A stretch of 64,000 bases of DNA from Microbacterium sp. Root553 (GCF_001426995.1 NZ_LMFY01000001.1:2661471-2725470), one strand, 5' to 3'; counted from the first letter of the stretch, positions 43,748 to 55,351 are shown. The notes: generated by a model not told the origin, from the letters alone. Numbers and translations are program-made.

Positions 43748-44518
43748 CTACGCCTCGATGGGGGCGGCGGGGTCGAGGAAGCGGTCGTATCCCTCGTCCT
43801 CGAGCCGGTCGGCGAGCTCGGGGCCACCCTCTTCGACGATCTTGCCGGCGACGACCACGTGCACGAAGTCGGGGCGGATGTAGCGGAGGATGCGCGTGTA
43901 GTGCGTGATCAGGAGCACGCCGAGACCGGTGGACTCCTTAGCACGGTTGACGCCCTCGGAGACGATCTTCAGCGCGTCGACGTCGAGGCCGGAGTCGGTC
44001 TCGTCGAGGATCGCGAACTGCGGCTTGAGGACCTCGAGCTGCAGGATCTCGTGGCGCTTCTTCTCGCCGCCCGAGAAGCCCTCGTTGACGTTGCGCTGAG
44101 CGAACTTCGGGTCCATGCGCAGGTTGGCCATGGCCGCCTTGACGTCCTTGGTCCAGCCGCGGATCGCGGGAGCCTCACCGTCGAGAGCCGTCTTGGCCGT
44201 GCGGAGGAAGTTCGTCACCGTCACGCCGGGGATCTCGACCGGGTACTGCATGGCGAGGAACAGTCCGGCACGGGCGCGCTCGTCGACGGACATCGCGAGG
44301 ACGTCGTTGCCGTCGAACGTGATGGACCCCGACGTCACGGTGTACTTGGGGTGACCGGCGATCGTGTACGCGAGCGTCGACTTGCCGGAGCCGTTGGGCC
44401 CCATGATCGCGTGCGTCTCGCCGGTGTTCATGGTCAGCGTGATTCCGTTGAGGATCGGGGTGGTCCCCGCATCGGTCTCGACCGTCACATGGAGGTCGCG
44501 GATTTCGAGAACAGACAT
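43748..44518 (-). CDS. sufC: Fe-S cluster assembly ATPase SufC
   Basis: A 256-residue ABC-type ATPase of the SufBCD scaffold. It has Walker A GPNGSGKST, signature FSGGEKKRHEILQ and Walker B FAILDETDSGLD. It drives conformational change in SufB-SufD during cluster assembly. Its ATG shares one base with the Rieske gene's stop (TGATG), so translation is coupled. Confidence 0.97.
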   Translation of the reverse strand: MSVLEIRDLHVTVETDAGTTPILNGITLTMNTGETHAIMGPNGSGKSTLAYTIAGHPKYTVTSGSITFDGNDVLAMSVDERARAGLFLAMQYPVEIPGVTVTNFLRTAKTALDGEAPAIRGWTKDVKAAMANLRMDPKFAQRNVNEGFSGGEKKRHEILQLEVLKPQFAILDETDSGLDVDALKIVSEGVNRAKESTGLGVLLITHYTRILRYIRPDFVHVVVAGKIVEEGGPELADRLEDEGYDRFLDPAAPIEA

Positions 44519-44844
44519 CAGATTTCCTTCGTCACAGTCGGGTCGATGAGCACGTCGTCACCGTCGATCTTGACGATGTAGACGGGAACCGGCTCATAAG
44601 CGGGGAGGTTGCCGGGCTTGCCGGTGAGGAGCGAGAACGCCGAGCCGTGGGCCCAGCATTCCACCGTGTCGCCCTCGACGAAGCCCTCGGACAGCGAGAT
44701 CTCGCCGTGGGTGCAGGTGTCGCCGATGGCGTGGATCACGCCCTCCGCGTCCTTGATCACGGTGATCGGGACACCGCTCGGCTCGACGCGGATCGGCATG
44801 TCCTGCTCGAGTTCCGAGACGCCGCACACGCGCTCCGCGCTCAC
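44518..44844 (-). CDS. Rieske [2Fe-2S] ferredoxin-like protein
   Basis: A 108-residue Rieske domain. The cluster ligands are C44-T-H46 (CTHGEISLSEG) and C63-W-A-H66. It resembles ferredoxin subunits of non-heme iron oxygenases but has no oxygenase nearby. It is embedded between sufD (4-nt overlap, GTG start) and sufC. Its location suggests electron supply to, or being a client of, the Suf machinery. Confidence 0.92.
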   Translation of the reverse strand: MSAERVCGVSELEQDMPIRVEPSGVPITVIKDAEGVIHAIGDTCTHGEISLSEGFVEGDTVECWAHGSAFSLLTGKPGNLPAYEPVPVYIVKIDGDDVLIDPTVTKEI

Positions 44845-46046
44845 GCGCTCACCTCGGAGAGTTCGGTCTCGATGGCGGCGAGCAGCTCGGATTCCAGCTC
44901 GGGAATTCCGAGGCGCTGCACGATGTCGGTGAGGAAGCCGAGCACCACGAGGCGGCGCGCTTCCTCCTCACTGATCCCCCGAGCCTGCAGGTAGAACAGC
45001 TGCTCGTCGTCGAAACGACCCGTCGCGCTGGCGTGACCTGCACCGAGGATGTCCCCGGTCTCGATCTCGAGGTTCGGGATCGAGTCGGCGCGAGCGCCTT
45101 CGGTGAGCACCAGGTTGCGGTTGGCCTCGTACGAGTCGGTGCCCGTCGCATCGGCGCCGATCAGCACGTCGCCGATCCAGACGCTGTGCGCGCTCTCGCC
45201 CTGCAGAGCACCCTTGTAGAGGACGTCGCCCTTCGTGTGCGGTCCCTTGTGGTGCAGGTAGACCTGGCTCTCGAGGTGCTGGCCGGCGTCGGCATAGGAC
45301 AGACCGTAGAGGTACCCCTCGGAACCGGCTCCGGCGAGCTCCACGCTCGGGTTGACGCGCACGACGCCTCCGCCGAAGCTGATCACGAAGTGCTTGAGCG
45401 TGGCATCCGCGTCGACCCGTGCCTGATGCGCGGACGCATGCACGGCCTCGTCCTGCCACTGCTGCAGGCTGATGACGGTGAGCGTGGCGCCGTCGCGCAC
45501 GATGATCTCGACGTTCTGCGAGTACTGGGCGGCACCCGTGTGCTGCAGCACTACCGTGGCGGAGCTGTGCTCGAGCGCCTCGATCACGATGTGGGCGTCG
45601 GCGCGCAGTTCGGCCCCGAGTCCCTCGACGGAGACGAGGATCGGCTCAGCGACCTCCTCCTCGCGAGGGATACGGATGTGCAACGCGTCGGTCGCCCCCT
45701 GCCACGCGACGGCGGCTGTGACGTCCTCAGCGAGGAAGACCTCACCACGAGGCGCGGTGCCCGCGGTCAGGGGTGCCGAGACGTACTGCTCGCCGGAGCG
45801 GAACGAGTAGCCCACGCCCTCGGCCGTCGCCGCGACCGCGAACAGCGCGGAGAGCTTGGACACCGGAGTGTGCTTCCAGTTCACCTCACGGCCCGTGGGC
45901 GAACCGAAGTCCGCCGGGTCGAACGAGTGGGGGCGCTCCGAGCGGGTCTGCACGGGAACGAACCCGGCATCCGAGACCTGTGCTGCGGGGTCGATGTGCG
46001 CGTTCGTATGCTGCGCCTCGCTGGGCGCCGTCGTCGAGGCCGCCAT
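44841..46046 (-). CDS. sufD: Fe-S cluster assembly protein SufD
   Basis: A 401-residue scaffold subunit with the SUF_FeS beta-helix core (about residues 130-370) and the C-terminal LFYLQARGISEEEARRLVVLGFL motif shared with SufB. It partners SufB and SufC and is thought to aid iron acquisition. It starts immediately after the sufB stop. Confidence 0.96.
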   Translation of the reverse strand: MAASTTAPSEAQHTNAHIDPAAQVSDAGFVPVQTRSERPHSFDPADFGSPTGREVNWKHTPVSKLSALFAVAATAEGVGYSFRSGEQYVSAPLTAGTAPRGEVFLAEDVTAAVAWQGATDALHIRIPREEEVAEPILVSVEGLGAELRADAHIVIEALEHSSATVVLQHTGAAQYSQNVEIIVRDGATLTVISLQQWQDEAVHASAHQARVDADATLKHFVISFGGGVVRVNPSVELAGAGSEGYLYGLSYADAGQHLESQVYLHHKGPHTKGDVLYKGALQGESAHSVWIGDVLIGADATGTDSYEANRNLVLTEGARADSIPNLEIETGDILGAGHASATGRFDDEQLFYLQARGISEEEARRLVVLGFLTDIVQRLGIPELESELLAAIETELSEVSA

Positions 46047-47465
46047 TTAGCCGACCGATCCTTCCATGCCCATTTCGATGAGCTTGTTGAGTTCCATCGC
46101 GTACTCCATCGGCAGCTCACGCGCGATCGGCTCGATGAAACCGCGCACGATCATGGCCATGGCCTCGTCCTCGGGCATGCCGCGGGACTGCAGGTAGAAG
46201 AGCTGCTCCTCGCTGACCTTCGACACCGTGGCCTCGTGACCGAGCTGCACGTCGTCGACGCGGATGTCGATCGCCGGGTAGGTGTCGGAGCGCGACTTGG
46301 TGTCGACCAGCAGAGCGTCGCATCGCACGGTGTTGGCGGAGTGGTGCGCGTTCGCGTCCACCCGCACCTCACCGCGGTAACCGGCACGTCCACCGCCACG
46401 GGCGATCGACTTCGACACGATCGACGACTGCGTGTACGGCGCCATGTGGATCATCTTGGCGCCCGCATCCTGGTGCTGGCCGGGTCCGGCGAAGGCGACC
46501 GAGAGCGTCTCGCCCTTGGCGTGCTCGCCCATCAGATAGATCGACGGGTACTTCATCGTCACCTTGGAGCCGATGTTGCCGTCGACCCACTCCATCGTCG
46601 CGCCCTCGTGCGCGACCGCACGCTTGGTGACGAGGTTGTAGACGTTGTTCGACCAGTTCTGGATCGTCGTGTACCGAACGCGGGCGTTCTTCTTCACGAT
46701 GATCTCGACGACCGCCGAGTGCAGCGAGTCCGACTTGTAGATCGGCGCCGTGCAGCCCTCGATGTAGTGCACGTAGCTGTCTTCGTCGGCGATGATCAGG
46801 GTCCGCTCGAACTGGCCCATGTTCTCGGTGTTGATGCGGAAGTAGGCCTGCAGCGGGATCTCGACGTGGACGCCCTTGGGGACGTAGACGAACGATCCGC
46901 CCGACCAGACGGCCGTGTTCAGCGCGGCGAACTTGTTGTCGCCGGCGGGGATCACCGATCCGAAGTACTCCTCGAAGAACTCGGGGTGCTCGCGCAGCGC
47001 GGTGTCGGTGTCCATGAAGATGACGCCCTGCTCCTCCAGGTCCTCGCGGATCTGGTGATAGACGACCTCGGACTCGTACTGCGCCGCGACACCGGCGACC
47101 AGGCGCTGACGCTCGGCCTCGGGGATGCCGAGACGCTCGTAGGTCTCCCGGATCTCGGCAGGCAGGTCCTCCCAGGACTGCGCCTGCTTCTCCGTGGAGC
47201 GCACGAAGTACTTGATGTTGTCGAAATCGATCTCACTGAGGTCGGCGCCCCAGGTGGGCATCGGCTTGCGTCCGAAGAGCTGGTACCCCTTGAGACGGGT
47301 GTTCAGCATCCATTCGGGTTCCTGCTTGAGCGCCGAGATCCCGCGGACCACCTCTTCCGAGATGCCTCGCTTGGCGATCGCTCCGGCGGCGTCCGCGTCG
47401 TGCCATCCGAATTCATACACCCCCAGGCCGTCAAGCTCCGGGCGGTCGATCAGCACATCCGACAT
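46047..47465 (-). CDS. sufB: Fe-S cluster assembly protein SufB
   Basis: A 472-residue main scaffold of the Suf system. Recognisable segments are [21 protein letters not shown] near the N-terminus, [29 protein letters not shown], and the C-terminal [25 protein letters not shown]. It is the first gene of a seven-gene minus-strand cluster. Start ATG 47465 is preceded in frame by GTG 47468, equally possible. No SufR repressor gene sits upstream, unlike many actinobacteria; ctaA diverges instead. Confidence 0.97.
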   Translation of the reverse strand: MSDVLIDRPELDGLGVYEFGWHDADAAGAIAKRGISEEVVRGISALKQEPEWMLNTRLKGYQLFGRKPMPTWGADLSEIDFDNIKYFVRSTEKQAQSWEDLPAEIRETYERLGIPEAERQRLVAGVAAQYESEVVYHQIREDLEEQGVIFMDTDTALREHPEFFEEYFGSVIPAGDNKFAALNTAVWSGGSFVYVPKGVHVEIPLQAYFRINTENMGQFERTLIIADEDSYVHYIEGCTAPIYKSDSLHSAVVEIIVKKNARVRYTTIQNWSNNVYNLVTKRAVAHEGATMEWVDGNIGSKVTMKYPSIYLMGEHAKGETLSVAFAGPGQHQDAGAKMIHMAPYTQSSIVSKSIARGGGRAGYRGEVRVDANAHHSANTVRCDALLVDTKSRSDTYPAIDIRVDDVQLGHEATVSKVSEEQLFYLQSRGMPEDEAMAMIVRGFIEPIARELPMEYAMELNKLIEMGMEGSVG

Positions 47466-47697
47466 CACACACTCTCCTCACAGGTCCCAAACGGTGTAAT
47501 CCGCCCCGACACACCTGATCCCCGTCGAGTCTGCGGGAGCGGGTGCCGTTGGTGGGCCCTCATCACCGGCGCATCCATCGCGCCTAAACTGTTGACGATG
47601 CATCAGCGCGGTCAGCGCTCATCGCAACAATCCGATTCTACAGGTTCCGCCTGAAGACAGGGCCGCTCGCCGTGTCCGGCGCGGTTCGGAGAGACTT
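47466..47697. other. Divergent sufB/ctaA control region
   Basis: This is 232 bp between divergent sufB and ctaA. Both promoters must lie here. A TTGACG at about 47591 could be a -35 element, but I find no convincing -10 partner, and no obvious operator palindrome. Confidence 0.5.
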
Positions 47698-48807
47698 ATG
47701 CCCCAGCCCACGATCGCCTCCTCCACGAACTCCCCCGGCGCGCCGTCGACGCACGCAGTCCTCTGGGGACGTGCGCTGCGGGTCTTCGCCTGGTTGTCCT
47801 TCCTCGCGCAGACGATCATCATCGGCACCGGCGGCGCCGTGCGCCTCACGGGCTCGGGGCTCGGATGCTCGGAATGGCCACTGTGCACGCCGGAGTCCCT
47901 CGTGCCGATCTATGCCGATCAGGGAATCCACGGCATCATCGAGTTCGGCAACCGCGTCATGACCGGCGTCGTCGGCGTCATCGCCCTCGCGGTGCTGCTG
48001 CTCGTGCTCGCACGCGTCGGCGGTCGTCGCCTGGTCTTCTCGGCTCTGCTGTTCGCCGCCGCCGGTATCGTCGCGGCCGGAATCGTCTTCGGAGTCATGT
48101 CGTTCTTCTCGCTGCCTGCGACGCCGTTCGCGATGGCGGCACTGCTGGCCATCGTGATCGCGGCGACCGTGAGATCCGTCAGGCTGACCACAGACAGACG
48201 CGACCTCGTGATCCTCGCCTGGATCGTCCTGATCGGCGTCGTCGCGCAGGCGCTGGTGGGCGGCATCACCGTGCTCACCGGCCTGAACCCCTTCATCGTC
48301 GGCTTCCACTACGTGTCGTCGCTGCTCCTGGTGTGCGTGACCGCAGCGTTCCTCGTGCGGCTGTACGCCGTGCCGGGACCCCGCGTGAGCGCTGTGCCGA
48401 AGTGGTTCACCATCCTGAGCCACGTCACGGGTCTCGCCCTCGCGGTCACCATCGTGTTCGGAGTGCTCACCACCGGCTCCGGCCCGCACTCGGGTGACGC
48501 CGACGTCTTCCGCCACGGCTTCGACGCGACCGTCCTCGCGCACGTGCACTCGTGGCCCGGGTACATCCTCGCCGCGCTCGTCGCCGCGCTGACGATCTCG
48601 GCCTGGGTGCTGCGTCTGGAGCCGCGTCGGTGGCTGCTCGTGCTGGTGGTCGCGATCCTCGTCCAGGTCGGCGTCGGCATCTGGCAGGCGCGCGAGGGTC
48701 TTCCGCCGCTGCTCGTCGGCATCCACATGGTCCTCGCCTCGCTGTCGGCCGCGGCCTACACGGTGGTCGTGCTGCACCTGAAGACGCCGGTCACCACAGA
48801 GGACTGA
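47698..48807 (+). CDS. ctaA: Heme A synthase
   Basis: A 369-residue membrane protein with eight or so helices, hydroxylating the C8 methyl of heme O to make heme A. The conserved GGAVRLTGSGLGCSEWPLC loop (with its cysteine) and histidines in IHGIIEFGNR, GFHYVSS, HVHSWPG and GIHMVLASLS are the heme-binding sites. ctaB, which makes heme O, is about 0.5 kb away on the other strand. Confidence 0.95.
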   Translation: MPQPTIASSTNSPGAPSTHAVLWGRALRVFAWLSFLAQTIIIGTGGAVRLTGSGLGCSEWPLCTPESLVPIYADQGIHGIIEFGNRVMTGVVGVIALAVLLLVLARVGGRRLVFSALLFAAAGIVAAGIVFGVMSFFSLPATPFAMAALLAIVIAATVRSVRLTTDRRDLVILAWIVLIGVVAQALVGGITVLTGLNPFIVGFHYVSSLLLVCVTAAFLVRLYAVPGPRVSAVPKWFTILSHVTGLALAVTIVFGVLTTGSGPHSGDADVFRHGFDATVLAHVHSWPGYILAALVAALTISAWVLRLEPRRWLLVLVVAILVQVGVGIWQAREGLPPLLVGIHMVLASLSAAAYTVVVLHLKTPVTTED

Positions 48808-48882
48808 CGGGCGCGATCGGTCACGGCCCGCACAGTGGATGCATAGCTGCGGCATCGGCGGCTCATCAGTTCGTCGTGCAAC

Positions 48883-49329
48883 GTGGCCCGCATGAACAAG
48901 TCACTGACACGCAGCATCGGCTTCTGGCTCCTCCTCGTGCTCTCGCTCGCGTCTGCGGCCGTCGGCGGGTGGATCATCGCCGGGCAGCTCGGCACGATGA
49001 CCAGCACCCTGCTCGCCGGCACCGCGACGGGCATCGAGGTCTACGTCGGACAGTCGCTCGTCGTGGTCGGCGCCGCGCTCCTCGGCGCGGGCGTCATCGG
49101 CCTTCTGATCGCCGTCGCTCTCGTCGCGGTGCAGGCCCTGCTCCCGACGCCGGCACCGGTGGTCGTCGAACCGATCGACTGGACCGCGGACGCAGATGAC
49201 GAGACGGAGCCGACCGAGCGGACGGATCTCCCCTCAGCCGACACCACCGAGACGGAGTCGGAAGGCGACGAAGGTCAGAACGGAAGCAGCGGGTCGACCG
49301 CCACGGCCACGAAGATCAGCGTCAAGTAG
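48883..49329 (+). CDS. Membrane protein of unknown function
   Basis: A 148-residue protein with two membrane helices (about residues 12-34 and 55-86) and an acidic, Thr/Glu-rich cytoplasmic tail. I recognise no functional family. ATG 48892 ([12 protein letters not shown]) is an alternative start. The last 55 nt overlap the 3' end of ctaB on the opposite strand. Confidence 0.7.
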   Translation: MARMNKSLTRSIGFWLLLVLSLASAAVGGWIIAGQLGTMTSTLLAGTATGIEVYVGQSLVVVGAALLGAGVIGLLIAVALVAVQALLPTPAPVVVEPIDWTADADDETEPTERTDLPSADTTETESEGDEGQNGSSGSTATATKISVK

Positions 49330-50180
49330 GTGATCGAGGCGTGGAAGACCCTCATCGGCCGCGCCTCGTTCCCCCTCACCGCCTGGTTGTACAGGCGGTG
49401 CGATTCGTAGATGAACCAGCCGCCGAAGACCGCGGCGGACACACCGTAGACGAGGCCCATGCCGGCGATCGGGATCAGCAGCAGCGAGCAGGCGACGGTC
49501 GCCCACGCGTAGAGGATGACCTGGAGTCCGACCTGCGAGGCGTTGCGCGTGACGCCGAGCATGGGCACGTCGACGTCTTCGTAGTCGTCCTTGTACTTCA
49601 TCGAGAGGGGCCAGTAGTGCGGCGGCGTCCAGAGGAAGATGAGGAGGAAGAGGATGAACGCGGGCCAGTCGAGCGACTCGGTGACCGCGGCCCAGCCGAT
49701 GAGCACGGGGAAGCATCCGGCGATACCGCCCCAGATGATGTTCTGCTCCGTGCGGCGCTTGAGGATCATCGTGTAGATCACGACGTAGAAGAAGATGGCG
49801 GATGCCGACAGCGTGGCCGCGAGCCAGTTGGTCGTGAACCACAGCCATACGGTCGAGAGCACGGCGAGTGTCCAGGAGAAGATCAGCGCTCCGCGCGGAG
49901 TGATCTCTCCCGTCACGAGCGGACGGTTCTCGGTGCGGTGCATGTGCGCGTCGATGTCGCGATCGAGGTACATGTTGAACGCCGCGGCGGATCCGGCGCT
50001 CAGGGAGCCGCCGATCACCGTGGCGATCACGAGCCACATGTCGGGGAGCCCGCCCTGGGCGAGGAACATCACCGGAACGGTGGACACCAGCAGCAGTTCG
50101 AGGACGCGCGGTTTGGTGAGGGCGACGTAGGCCTTCACGGTACGACCGATGGACTTCTTCACAACGGTCTGATCAGACAT
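49275..50180 (-). CDS. ctaB: Protoheme IX farnesyltransferase (heme O synthase)
   Basis: A 301-residue UbiA-family prenyltransferase with about nine helices, attaching a farnesyl group to heme B. The metal/prenyl-diphosphate motif [19 protein letters not shown] and the later [13 protein letters not shown] motif are intact. The start is set at ATG 50180 ([10 protein letters not shown]); GTG 50216 is possible and adds 12 residues. Product heme O is passed to CtaA. Confidence 0.95.
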   Translation of the reverse strand: MSDQTVVKKSIGRTVKAYVALTKPRVLELLLVSTVPVMFLAQGGLPDMWLVIATVIGGSLSAGSAAAFNMYLDRDIDAHMHRTENRPLVTGEITPRGALIFSWTLAVLSTVWLWFTTNWLAATLSASAIFFYVVIYTMILKRRTEQNIIWGGIAGCFPVLIGWAAVTESLDWPAFILFLLIFLWTPPHYWPLSMKYKDDYEDVDVPMLGVTRNASQVGLQVILYAWATVACSLLLIPIAGMGLVYGVSAAVFGGWFIYESHRLYNQAVRGNEARPMRVFHASITYLTLIFVAVAVDPLLPF

Positions 50181-50216
50181 CGTCGAGATCTCGATCCCCT
50201 CCTCCACACGCGTCAC

Positions 50217-50519
50217 GACAGCTTTTCCAGTCTAGGGCACGTGAGAGGGCAGGCCCGCCCTGCTGCGGGGACTCTCCCGATCCTCGTGAGACCGCATCCC
50301 GTTCACGTCGACCCCCGGTCTCAAGCGGGTGCGACACGCCCCTCCCGCCATGGAATTCCTGAGCCGGCGACGCGTTGTAAGAAGGGGTAACGGGTCACAC
50401 CACGGCGCTATGCTGAAATGACTCGCGCGACCGGCGCACATCACACACCCCCTCATCAGAGTTGCGGTCTGCGATCGTGCTCTCCGGTCGCTCTCGAACA
50501 GGTGCAGAAGGGCTTCACA
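50217..50519. other. Divergent ctaB/tkt intergenic region
   Basis: A gap of about 300 bp between ctaB and the pentose-phosphate operon, in which I see no gene. It contains a -10-like TATGCT (50409-50414) for tkt without a clear -35. The rest is unstructured, high-GC sequence. The tkt leader would be about 100 nt. Confidence 0.5.
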
Positions 50520-52616
50520 GTGTCGGAATTGCAGTGGGATGAGATCGACCGGCGCGCGGTGGACACCGCGCGCGTGCTGGCAGCGGATGCCGTGGAGAAG
50601 GTCGGGAACGGCCACCCCGGTACCGCGATGAGCCTGGCTCCGGCCGCGTATCTTCTCTACCAGCGTGTGCTGCGCCACGATCCGACCGACACCGACTGGC
50701 TCGGCCGTGACCGCTTCATCCTCTCGGTCGGACACTCGTCGCTCACCCAGTACGTGCAGCTCTACCTCGGCGGCTTCGGTCTCGAGCTCGACGACCTCAA
50801 GGCGCTGCGCACCTGGGGCTCGCTGACCCCCGGACACCCCGAGTACGGACACACCAAGGGCGTCGAGATCACGACCGGTCCGCTCGGCCAGGGTCTCGCC
50901 TCCGCCGTCGGCTTCGCCTACGCCGCACGCTACGAGCGCGGCCTGTTCGACCCCGAAGCGCAGCCGGGCACGAGCCCGTTCGACCACTTCGTCTACGTCA
51001 TCGCGGGTGACGGCGACCTCCAGGAGGGCGTGACGAGCGAGGCCTCCTCCCTCGCGGGCCACCAGGAGCTCGGCAACCTCATCGCGATCTACGACTCCAA
51101 CCAGATCTCGATCGAGGACGACACCAACGTCGCCTTCACCGAAGACGTGGCCAAGCGCTACGAGGCGTACGGCTGGCAGGTGCAGATCGTCGACTGGAAG
51201 AAGACCGGCGAATACGTCGAGGACGTCGCAGAGCTCAACGCAGCGATCGACACCGCCAAGGGCGAGACCTCGAAGCCGTCCCTCATCATCCTCCGCACGA
51301 TCATCGGATGGCCGTCGCCCGGAAAGCAGAACTCCGGCAAGATCCATGGCTCCGCCCTCGGTGGCGACGAGCTGGCCGCGACGAAGAAGGTCCTCGGGTT
51401 CGACCCTGAGGAGCACTTCGTCGTCGCCGACGACGTTCTCGCACGCACCCGCGGACTGGCGGACCGCGCCGCCGAGGCACGCGCCGCCTGGCAGACCTCG
51501 TTCGACGGATGGGCCGCCGCGAACCCCGAGCGCAAGGCGCTCCTCGACCGCCTCGAGGCGAAGGAGCTCCCCGCGGACATCGCCTCGGCGCTCCCGGTGT
51601 TCGAGAGCGGTAAGGACGTGTCGACGCGAGCGGCGTCGGGCCAGGTCATCAACGCACTCGCCGCCGAGCTCCCCGAGCTCTGGGGCGGTTCGGCCGATCT
51701 CGCCGAGTCCAACCTCACGACGATCAAGGATGCGAAGTCCTTCATCCCGGCCGAGTGGTCGACCCATGAATGGTCGGGCGACCCCTACGGCCGCGTGCTG
51801 CACTTCGGCATCCGCGAGCACGCCATGGGCGCGATCGTGAACGGCATCGTGCTGCACGGCCCGACACGGGCCTTCGGCGGCACGTTCCTCATCTTCAGCG
51901 ACTACATGCGTCCGCCGGTGCGTCTCGCCGCGCTGATGAACGTCCCGAGCATCTTCGTCTGGACGCACGACTCCGTCGCCCTGGGCGAGGACGGCCCGAC
52001 CCACCAGCCGGTCGAGCAGATCGCGACGCTCCGCGCCATCCCGAACTTCACCCTGGTGCGCCCCGCCGACGCCAACGAGACCTCGGCCGCCTGGCTCGAG
52101 ATCCTGCGCCGCCACGAGGGCCCGGCAGGCATCGCCCTGACCCGTCAGAACATCCCGGTGTTCGAGCGCGGCCAGAGCGACGCGTCCGGTGACGTGTTCG
52201 CGTCCACCGACGGTGTCGCCAAGGGCGCGTACGTGCTCGCCGAGGCTCCGAACGGCACGCCCGACGTGATCATCATCGCGACCGGCTCCGAGGTGCAGCT
52301 CGCCGTCGACGCCCGCGCGGCCCTGGCGGACGAGGGCATCAACGTGCGCGTCGTCTCCGCTCCCTCGCTGGAGTGGTTCGACGAGCAGGACGAGGCGTAC
52401 CGCGAGTCGGTCCTGCCGAAGGCCGTCACCGCCCGCGTCTCGGTCGAGGCGGGTTCCGTCCTCAGCTGGCGCGGCATCGTGGGCGACCGCGGCCGCTCGG
52501 TCGGCATCGACCACTTCGGCGCCTCCGCCGACTACAAGACCCTGTTCGAGAAGTTCGGCATCACCACCGAGGCCGTCATCGCGGCCGCACGCGAGACCAT
52601 CAAGGAGAACGCATGA
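50520..52616 (+). CDS. tkt: Transketolase
   Basis: A 698-residue ThDP enzyme moving two-carbon units between sugar phosphates in the pentose phosphate pathway. The cofactor motif GDG (163-165, GDGDLQEG) through DSNQISI, and the C-terminal [13 protein letters not shown] active-site segment, are intact. The GTG at 50520 with AGAAGGGC upstream gives the standard start [10 protein letters not shown]. It heads a six-gene operon; tal overlaps its stop by 4 nt. Confidence 0.97.
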   Translation: MSELQWDEIDRRAVDTARVLAADAVEKVGNGHPGTAMSLAPAAYLLYQRVLRHDPTDTDWLGRDRFILSVGHSSLTQYVQLYLGGFGLELDDLKALRTWGSLTPGHPEYGHTKGVEITTGPLGQGLASAVGFAYAARYERGLFDPEAQPGTSPFDHFVYVIAGDGDLQEGVTSEASSLAGHQELGNLIAIYDSNQISIEDDTNVAFTEDVAKRYEAYGWQVQIVDWKKTGEYVEDVAELNAAIDTAKGETSKPSLIILRTIIGWPSPGKQNSGKIHGSALGGDELAATKKVLGFDPEEHFVVADDVLARTRGLADRAAEARAAWQTSFDGWAAANPERKALLDRLEAKELPADIASALPVFESGKDVSTRAASGQVINALAAELPELWGGSADLAESNLTTIKDAKSFIPAEWSTHEWSGDPYGRVLHFGIREHAMGAIVNGIVLHGPTRAFGGTFLIFSDYMRPPVRLAALMNVPSIFVWTHDSVALGEDGPTHQPVEQIATLRAIPNFTLVRPADANETSAAWLEILRRHEGPAGIALTRQNIPVFERGQSDASGDVFASTDGVAKGAYVLAEAPNGTPDVIIIATGSEVQLAVDARAALADEGINVRVVSAPSLEWFDEQDEAYRESVLPKAVTARVSVEAGSVLSWRGIVGDRGRSVGIDHFGASADYKTLFEKFGITTEAVIAAARETIKENA

Positions 52617-53725
52617 GCACCCCCACCGCAGACCTCGCCGCAGCCGGTGTCAGCATCTGGCTCGACGACCTGTCCCGCACCCGCATCTCCTCCGGCAACC
52701 TCGCCGAGCTGATCGAGACCCGCAACGTCGTCGGCGTCACCACCAACCCGACGATCTTCGCGAACGCGATCACCGACAAGAACAACACGTCGTACGACGC
52801 GCAGGTCGCCGAGCTCGCCGCATCCGGCGCGACCGCCGAAGAGGCCGTCTTCGCCGCGACCACGCAGGACGTCGCGGCAGCGCTCGACGTCTTCCGCCCC
52901 GTGTGGGAGAAGTCCGGTCACGTCGACGGCCGCGTGTCCATCGAGGTCTCCCCCGACCTCGCACACGACACCGAGGGCACCGTGGCTTCCGCCAAGGAGC
53001 TGTGGGCCAAGGTCGACCGCCCGAACCTGCTCGTCAAGATCCCCGCGACGAAGGCCGGCCTCCCGGCCATCACCGAAGCCATCGCGTCCGGCATCAGCGT
53101 CAACGTCACGCTGATCTTCAGCCTGGAGCGCTACGCCGAGGTCATCGATGCGTACCTCACCGGTCTCGAGCGGGCGCACAGCGCCGACTTCGACCTGTCT
53201 AGCATCCACTCGGTCGCGTCGTTCTTCGTGTCGCGTGTCGACACCGAGACCGACAAGCGTCTGTCCGCGATCGGCACCGACGAGGCCGAGGCTCTGAAGA
53301 GCAAGGCCGGGCTCGCGAACGCCCGTCTCGCCTACGAGCTCTTCGAGCAGAAGTTCGCGGAGAAGCGCGCTCAGGACCTCGTCAAGCTCGGCGCCAACGC
53401 GCAGCGTCCGCTCTGGGCATCGACCGGCGTCAAGGACCCGGCTCTGCCCGACACCCTCTACGTCACCGAGCTCGTCGCGAAGGACGTCGTCAACACGATG
53501 CCCGAGAAGACGCTCGAGGCGACCTTCGACCACGGTGTCGTCACGGGCGACACCATCACGGGTGGCTACGAGGAGGCTCGCGAGGTCTTCGCCGGCCTGG
53601 CCGCGCTCGGAATCGACTTCACCGATGTCACCCAGGTCCTGGAGGACGAAGGCGTCGCGAAGTTCATCGACTCGTGGCACGATCTGCTGACGCAGGTGGC
53701 CGAGGGCCTCGAGGCCCAGCGATGA
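52613..53725 (+). CDS. tal: Transaldolase
   Basis: A 370-residue aldolase transferring dihydroxyacetone units. The Schiff-base lysine is K142 ([15 protein letters not shown]). [15 protein letters not shown] at the N-terminus marks the actinobacterial/plant subtype. Both ends overlap neighbours by 4 nt (tkt and pgi), indicating tight coupling. Confidence 0.97.
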   Translation: MSTPTADLAAAGVSIWLDDLSRTRISSGNLAELIETRNVVGVTTNPTIFANAITDKNNTSYDAQVAELAASGATAEEAVFAATTQDVAAALDVFRPVWEKSGHVDGRVSIEVSPDLAHDTEGTVASAKELWAKVDRPNLLVKIPATKAGLPAITEAIASGISVNVTLIFSLERYAEVIDAYLTGLERAHSADFDLSSIHSVASFFVSRVDTETDKRLSAIGTDEAEALKSKAGLANARLAYELFEQKFAEKRAQDLVKLGANAQRPLWASTGVKDPALPDTLYVTELVAKDVVNTMPEKTLEATFDHGVVTGDTITGGYEEAREVFAGLAALGIDFTDVTQVLEDEGVAKFIDSWHDLLTQVAEGLEAQR

Positions 53726-55329
53726 CTTTCGCGATCCACGCCTCCGGGGCGGCTCGGGTCGCGATCGATGACACGGTGCCCGCACTGGTCCACGACCTGA
53801 TCGCGTCGCGCGTCACCGGCGCGGACTCCGCCCTCTGGGGTCCCGCCGCAGAGTCCGAGGCATCGATCCGGCTCGGCTGGGTCGAGGCTGTGTCGGTGTC
53901 TCGCCCCCTCGTCGCCGAGATCGAGGCGCTGCGCGCCGATCTGCGCGCGAAGGGTGTGACGCGGGTCGTGCTCGCCGGGATGGGCGGATCCTCGCTCGCC
54001 CCCGAAGTGATCGCCCAGACCGCCGGGGTACCGCTGACGATCCTCGATTCGACCGCTCCCGGCCAGGTGCTGGCGGCGCTCGACGAGGGTCTGGAGTCGA
54101 CCGTCCTCGTCGTCTCCTCGAAGTCCGGCTCCACCGTCGAGACGGATTCGCAGCGTCGGACCTTCGAAGCGGCCTTCCGCGACGTGGGCATCGACCCCGT
54201 CGATCGGATCGTCGTGGTCACCGACCCCGGCTCCCCGCTCGACGGCTCGGCCAGGGATGCGGGATACCGCGTCTTCACCGCCGACCCGAACGTCGGAGGG
54301 CGCTACTCTGCCCTCACCGCGTTCGGACTGGTCCCGGCGGGTCTCGCCGGTGCCGACATCGACGAGCTCCTGAACGAGGCCGAGGCCTCGCTGCTCGAGG
54401 TCGCGATCGATTCGGCCGACAACCCCGCTCTCCGTCTCGCGGCGGCCATCGCCGCGACGACTCCCCGACGCGACAAGCTCGGCCTGATCACCGACGGCAC
54501 GCACATCAAGGGGCTGCCGGACTGGATCGAACAGCTGATCGCCGAATCCACCGGCAAGGACGGCACCGGCATCCTGCCCGTGGTGCTGCTTCCCGTGTCA
54601 CCGGAGCTGGATGCGAAGCCTGCCGACCTGCAGGTCGTCCGTCTGGTCGACGACGCGAACGAGTTCCACCTCCGCGAGCGACACGAGGGAGAGATCCTCG
54701 TCAGCGGCTCGCTCGGCGCTCAGATCATCGTGTGGGAGTACGCCACCGCGATCGCCGGCTATCTGCTCGGCATCAATCCGTTCGACCAGCCCGACGTCGA
54801 GTCGGCCAAGGTCGCCGCTCGCGGACTGCTCGACGCGCGCCCCGCGCCGACCGAGCCCTCGTTCGTCGAGAACGGCGTCGAGGTCCGCGTCTCCGACCCC
54901 GCACTCGCGGTCTCCGGAACCGTCGAGGGTGTGCTCGACGCACTCTGGGCACGGCTCGCCGATGACGGATACGTCTCCATCCAGGCCTACGTCAACCGTC
55001 TCGACGTGCCGCAGCTGCAGGGGCTCCGCGAACTCGTCGCCGCCGACTCCGGTCGACCGACCACGTTCGGCTGGGGTCCGCGCTTCCTGCACTCCACCGG
55101 TCAGTATCACAAGGGCGGTCCCGCACAGGGCGTGTACGTCCAGATCCTGGAGCGCACGGATGTCGATCTCGAGATCCCGGAGCGCCCGTACACGTTCGGT
55201 CAGCTCCTCGAGGCTCAGGCCGCCGGCGATGCCGGTGTCCTCGCCGAGCACGGCCGTCCGGTCGTCTCACTGACGATCACCGATACCTCGGCCGACGTCC
55301 TCACCCTCTTCGAAGCAGCTCAGAAGTAA
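53722..55329 (+). CDS. pgi: Glucose-6-phosphate isomerase
   Basis: A 535-residue isomerase linking glucose-6-phosphate and fructose-6-phosphate. [11 protein letters not shown] (about residues 87-97), [10 protein letters not shown] and the two SIS-type domains are visible. The sequence is closer to the actinobacterial Tal-Pgi-like isomerase group than to E. coli Pgi. It overlaps the tal stop (ATGA). Placement between tal and zwf puts the glycolysis/pentose-phosphate branch point in the operon. Confidence 0.92.
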   Translation: MTFAIHASGAARVAIDDTVPALVHDLIASRVTGADSALWGPAAESEASIRLGWVEAVSVSRPLVAEIEALRADLRAKGVTRVVLAGMGGSSLAPEVIAQTAGVPLTILDSTAPGQVLAALDEGLESTVLVVSSKSGSTVETDSQRRTFEAAFRDVGIDPVDRIVVVTDPGSPLDGSARDAGYRVFTADPNVGGRYSALTAFGLVPAGLAGADIDELLNEAEASLLEVAIDSADNPALRLAAAIAATTPRRDKLGLITDGTHIKGLPDWIEQLIAESTGKDGTGILPVVLLPVSPELDAKPADLQVVRLVDDANEFHLRERHEGEILVSGSLGAQIIVWEYATAIAGYLLGINPFDQPDVESAKVAARGLLDARPAPTEPSFVENGVEVRVSDPALAVSGTVEGVLDALWARLADDGYVSIQAYVNRLDVPQLQGLRELVAADSGRPTTFGWGPRFLHSTGQYHKGGPAQGVYVQILERTDVDLEIPERPYTFGQLLEAQAAGDAGVLAEHGRPVVSLTITDTSADVLTLFEAAQK

Positions 55330-55351
55330 CAGCCAGGAGAACCTCCCACCG

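Noticed and set aside
45033..47654. 873-codon plus-strand open frame across sufB and sufD
   Set aside because: Antisense shadow of two certain genes; composition typical of reversed GC-rich codons.
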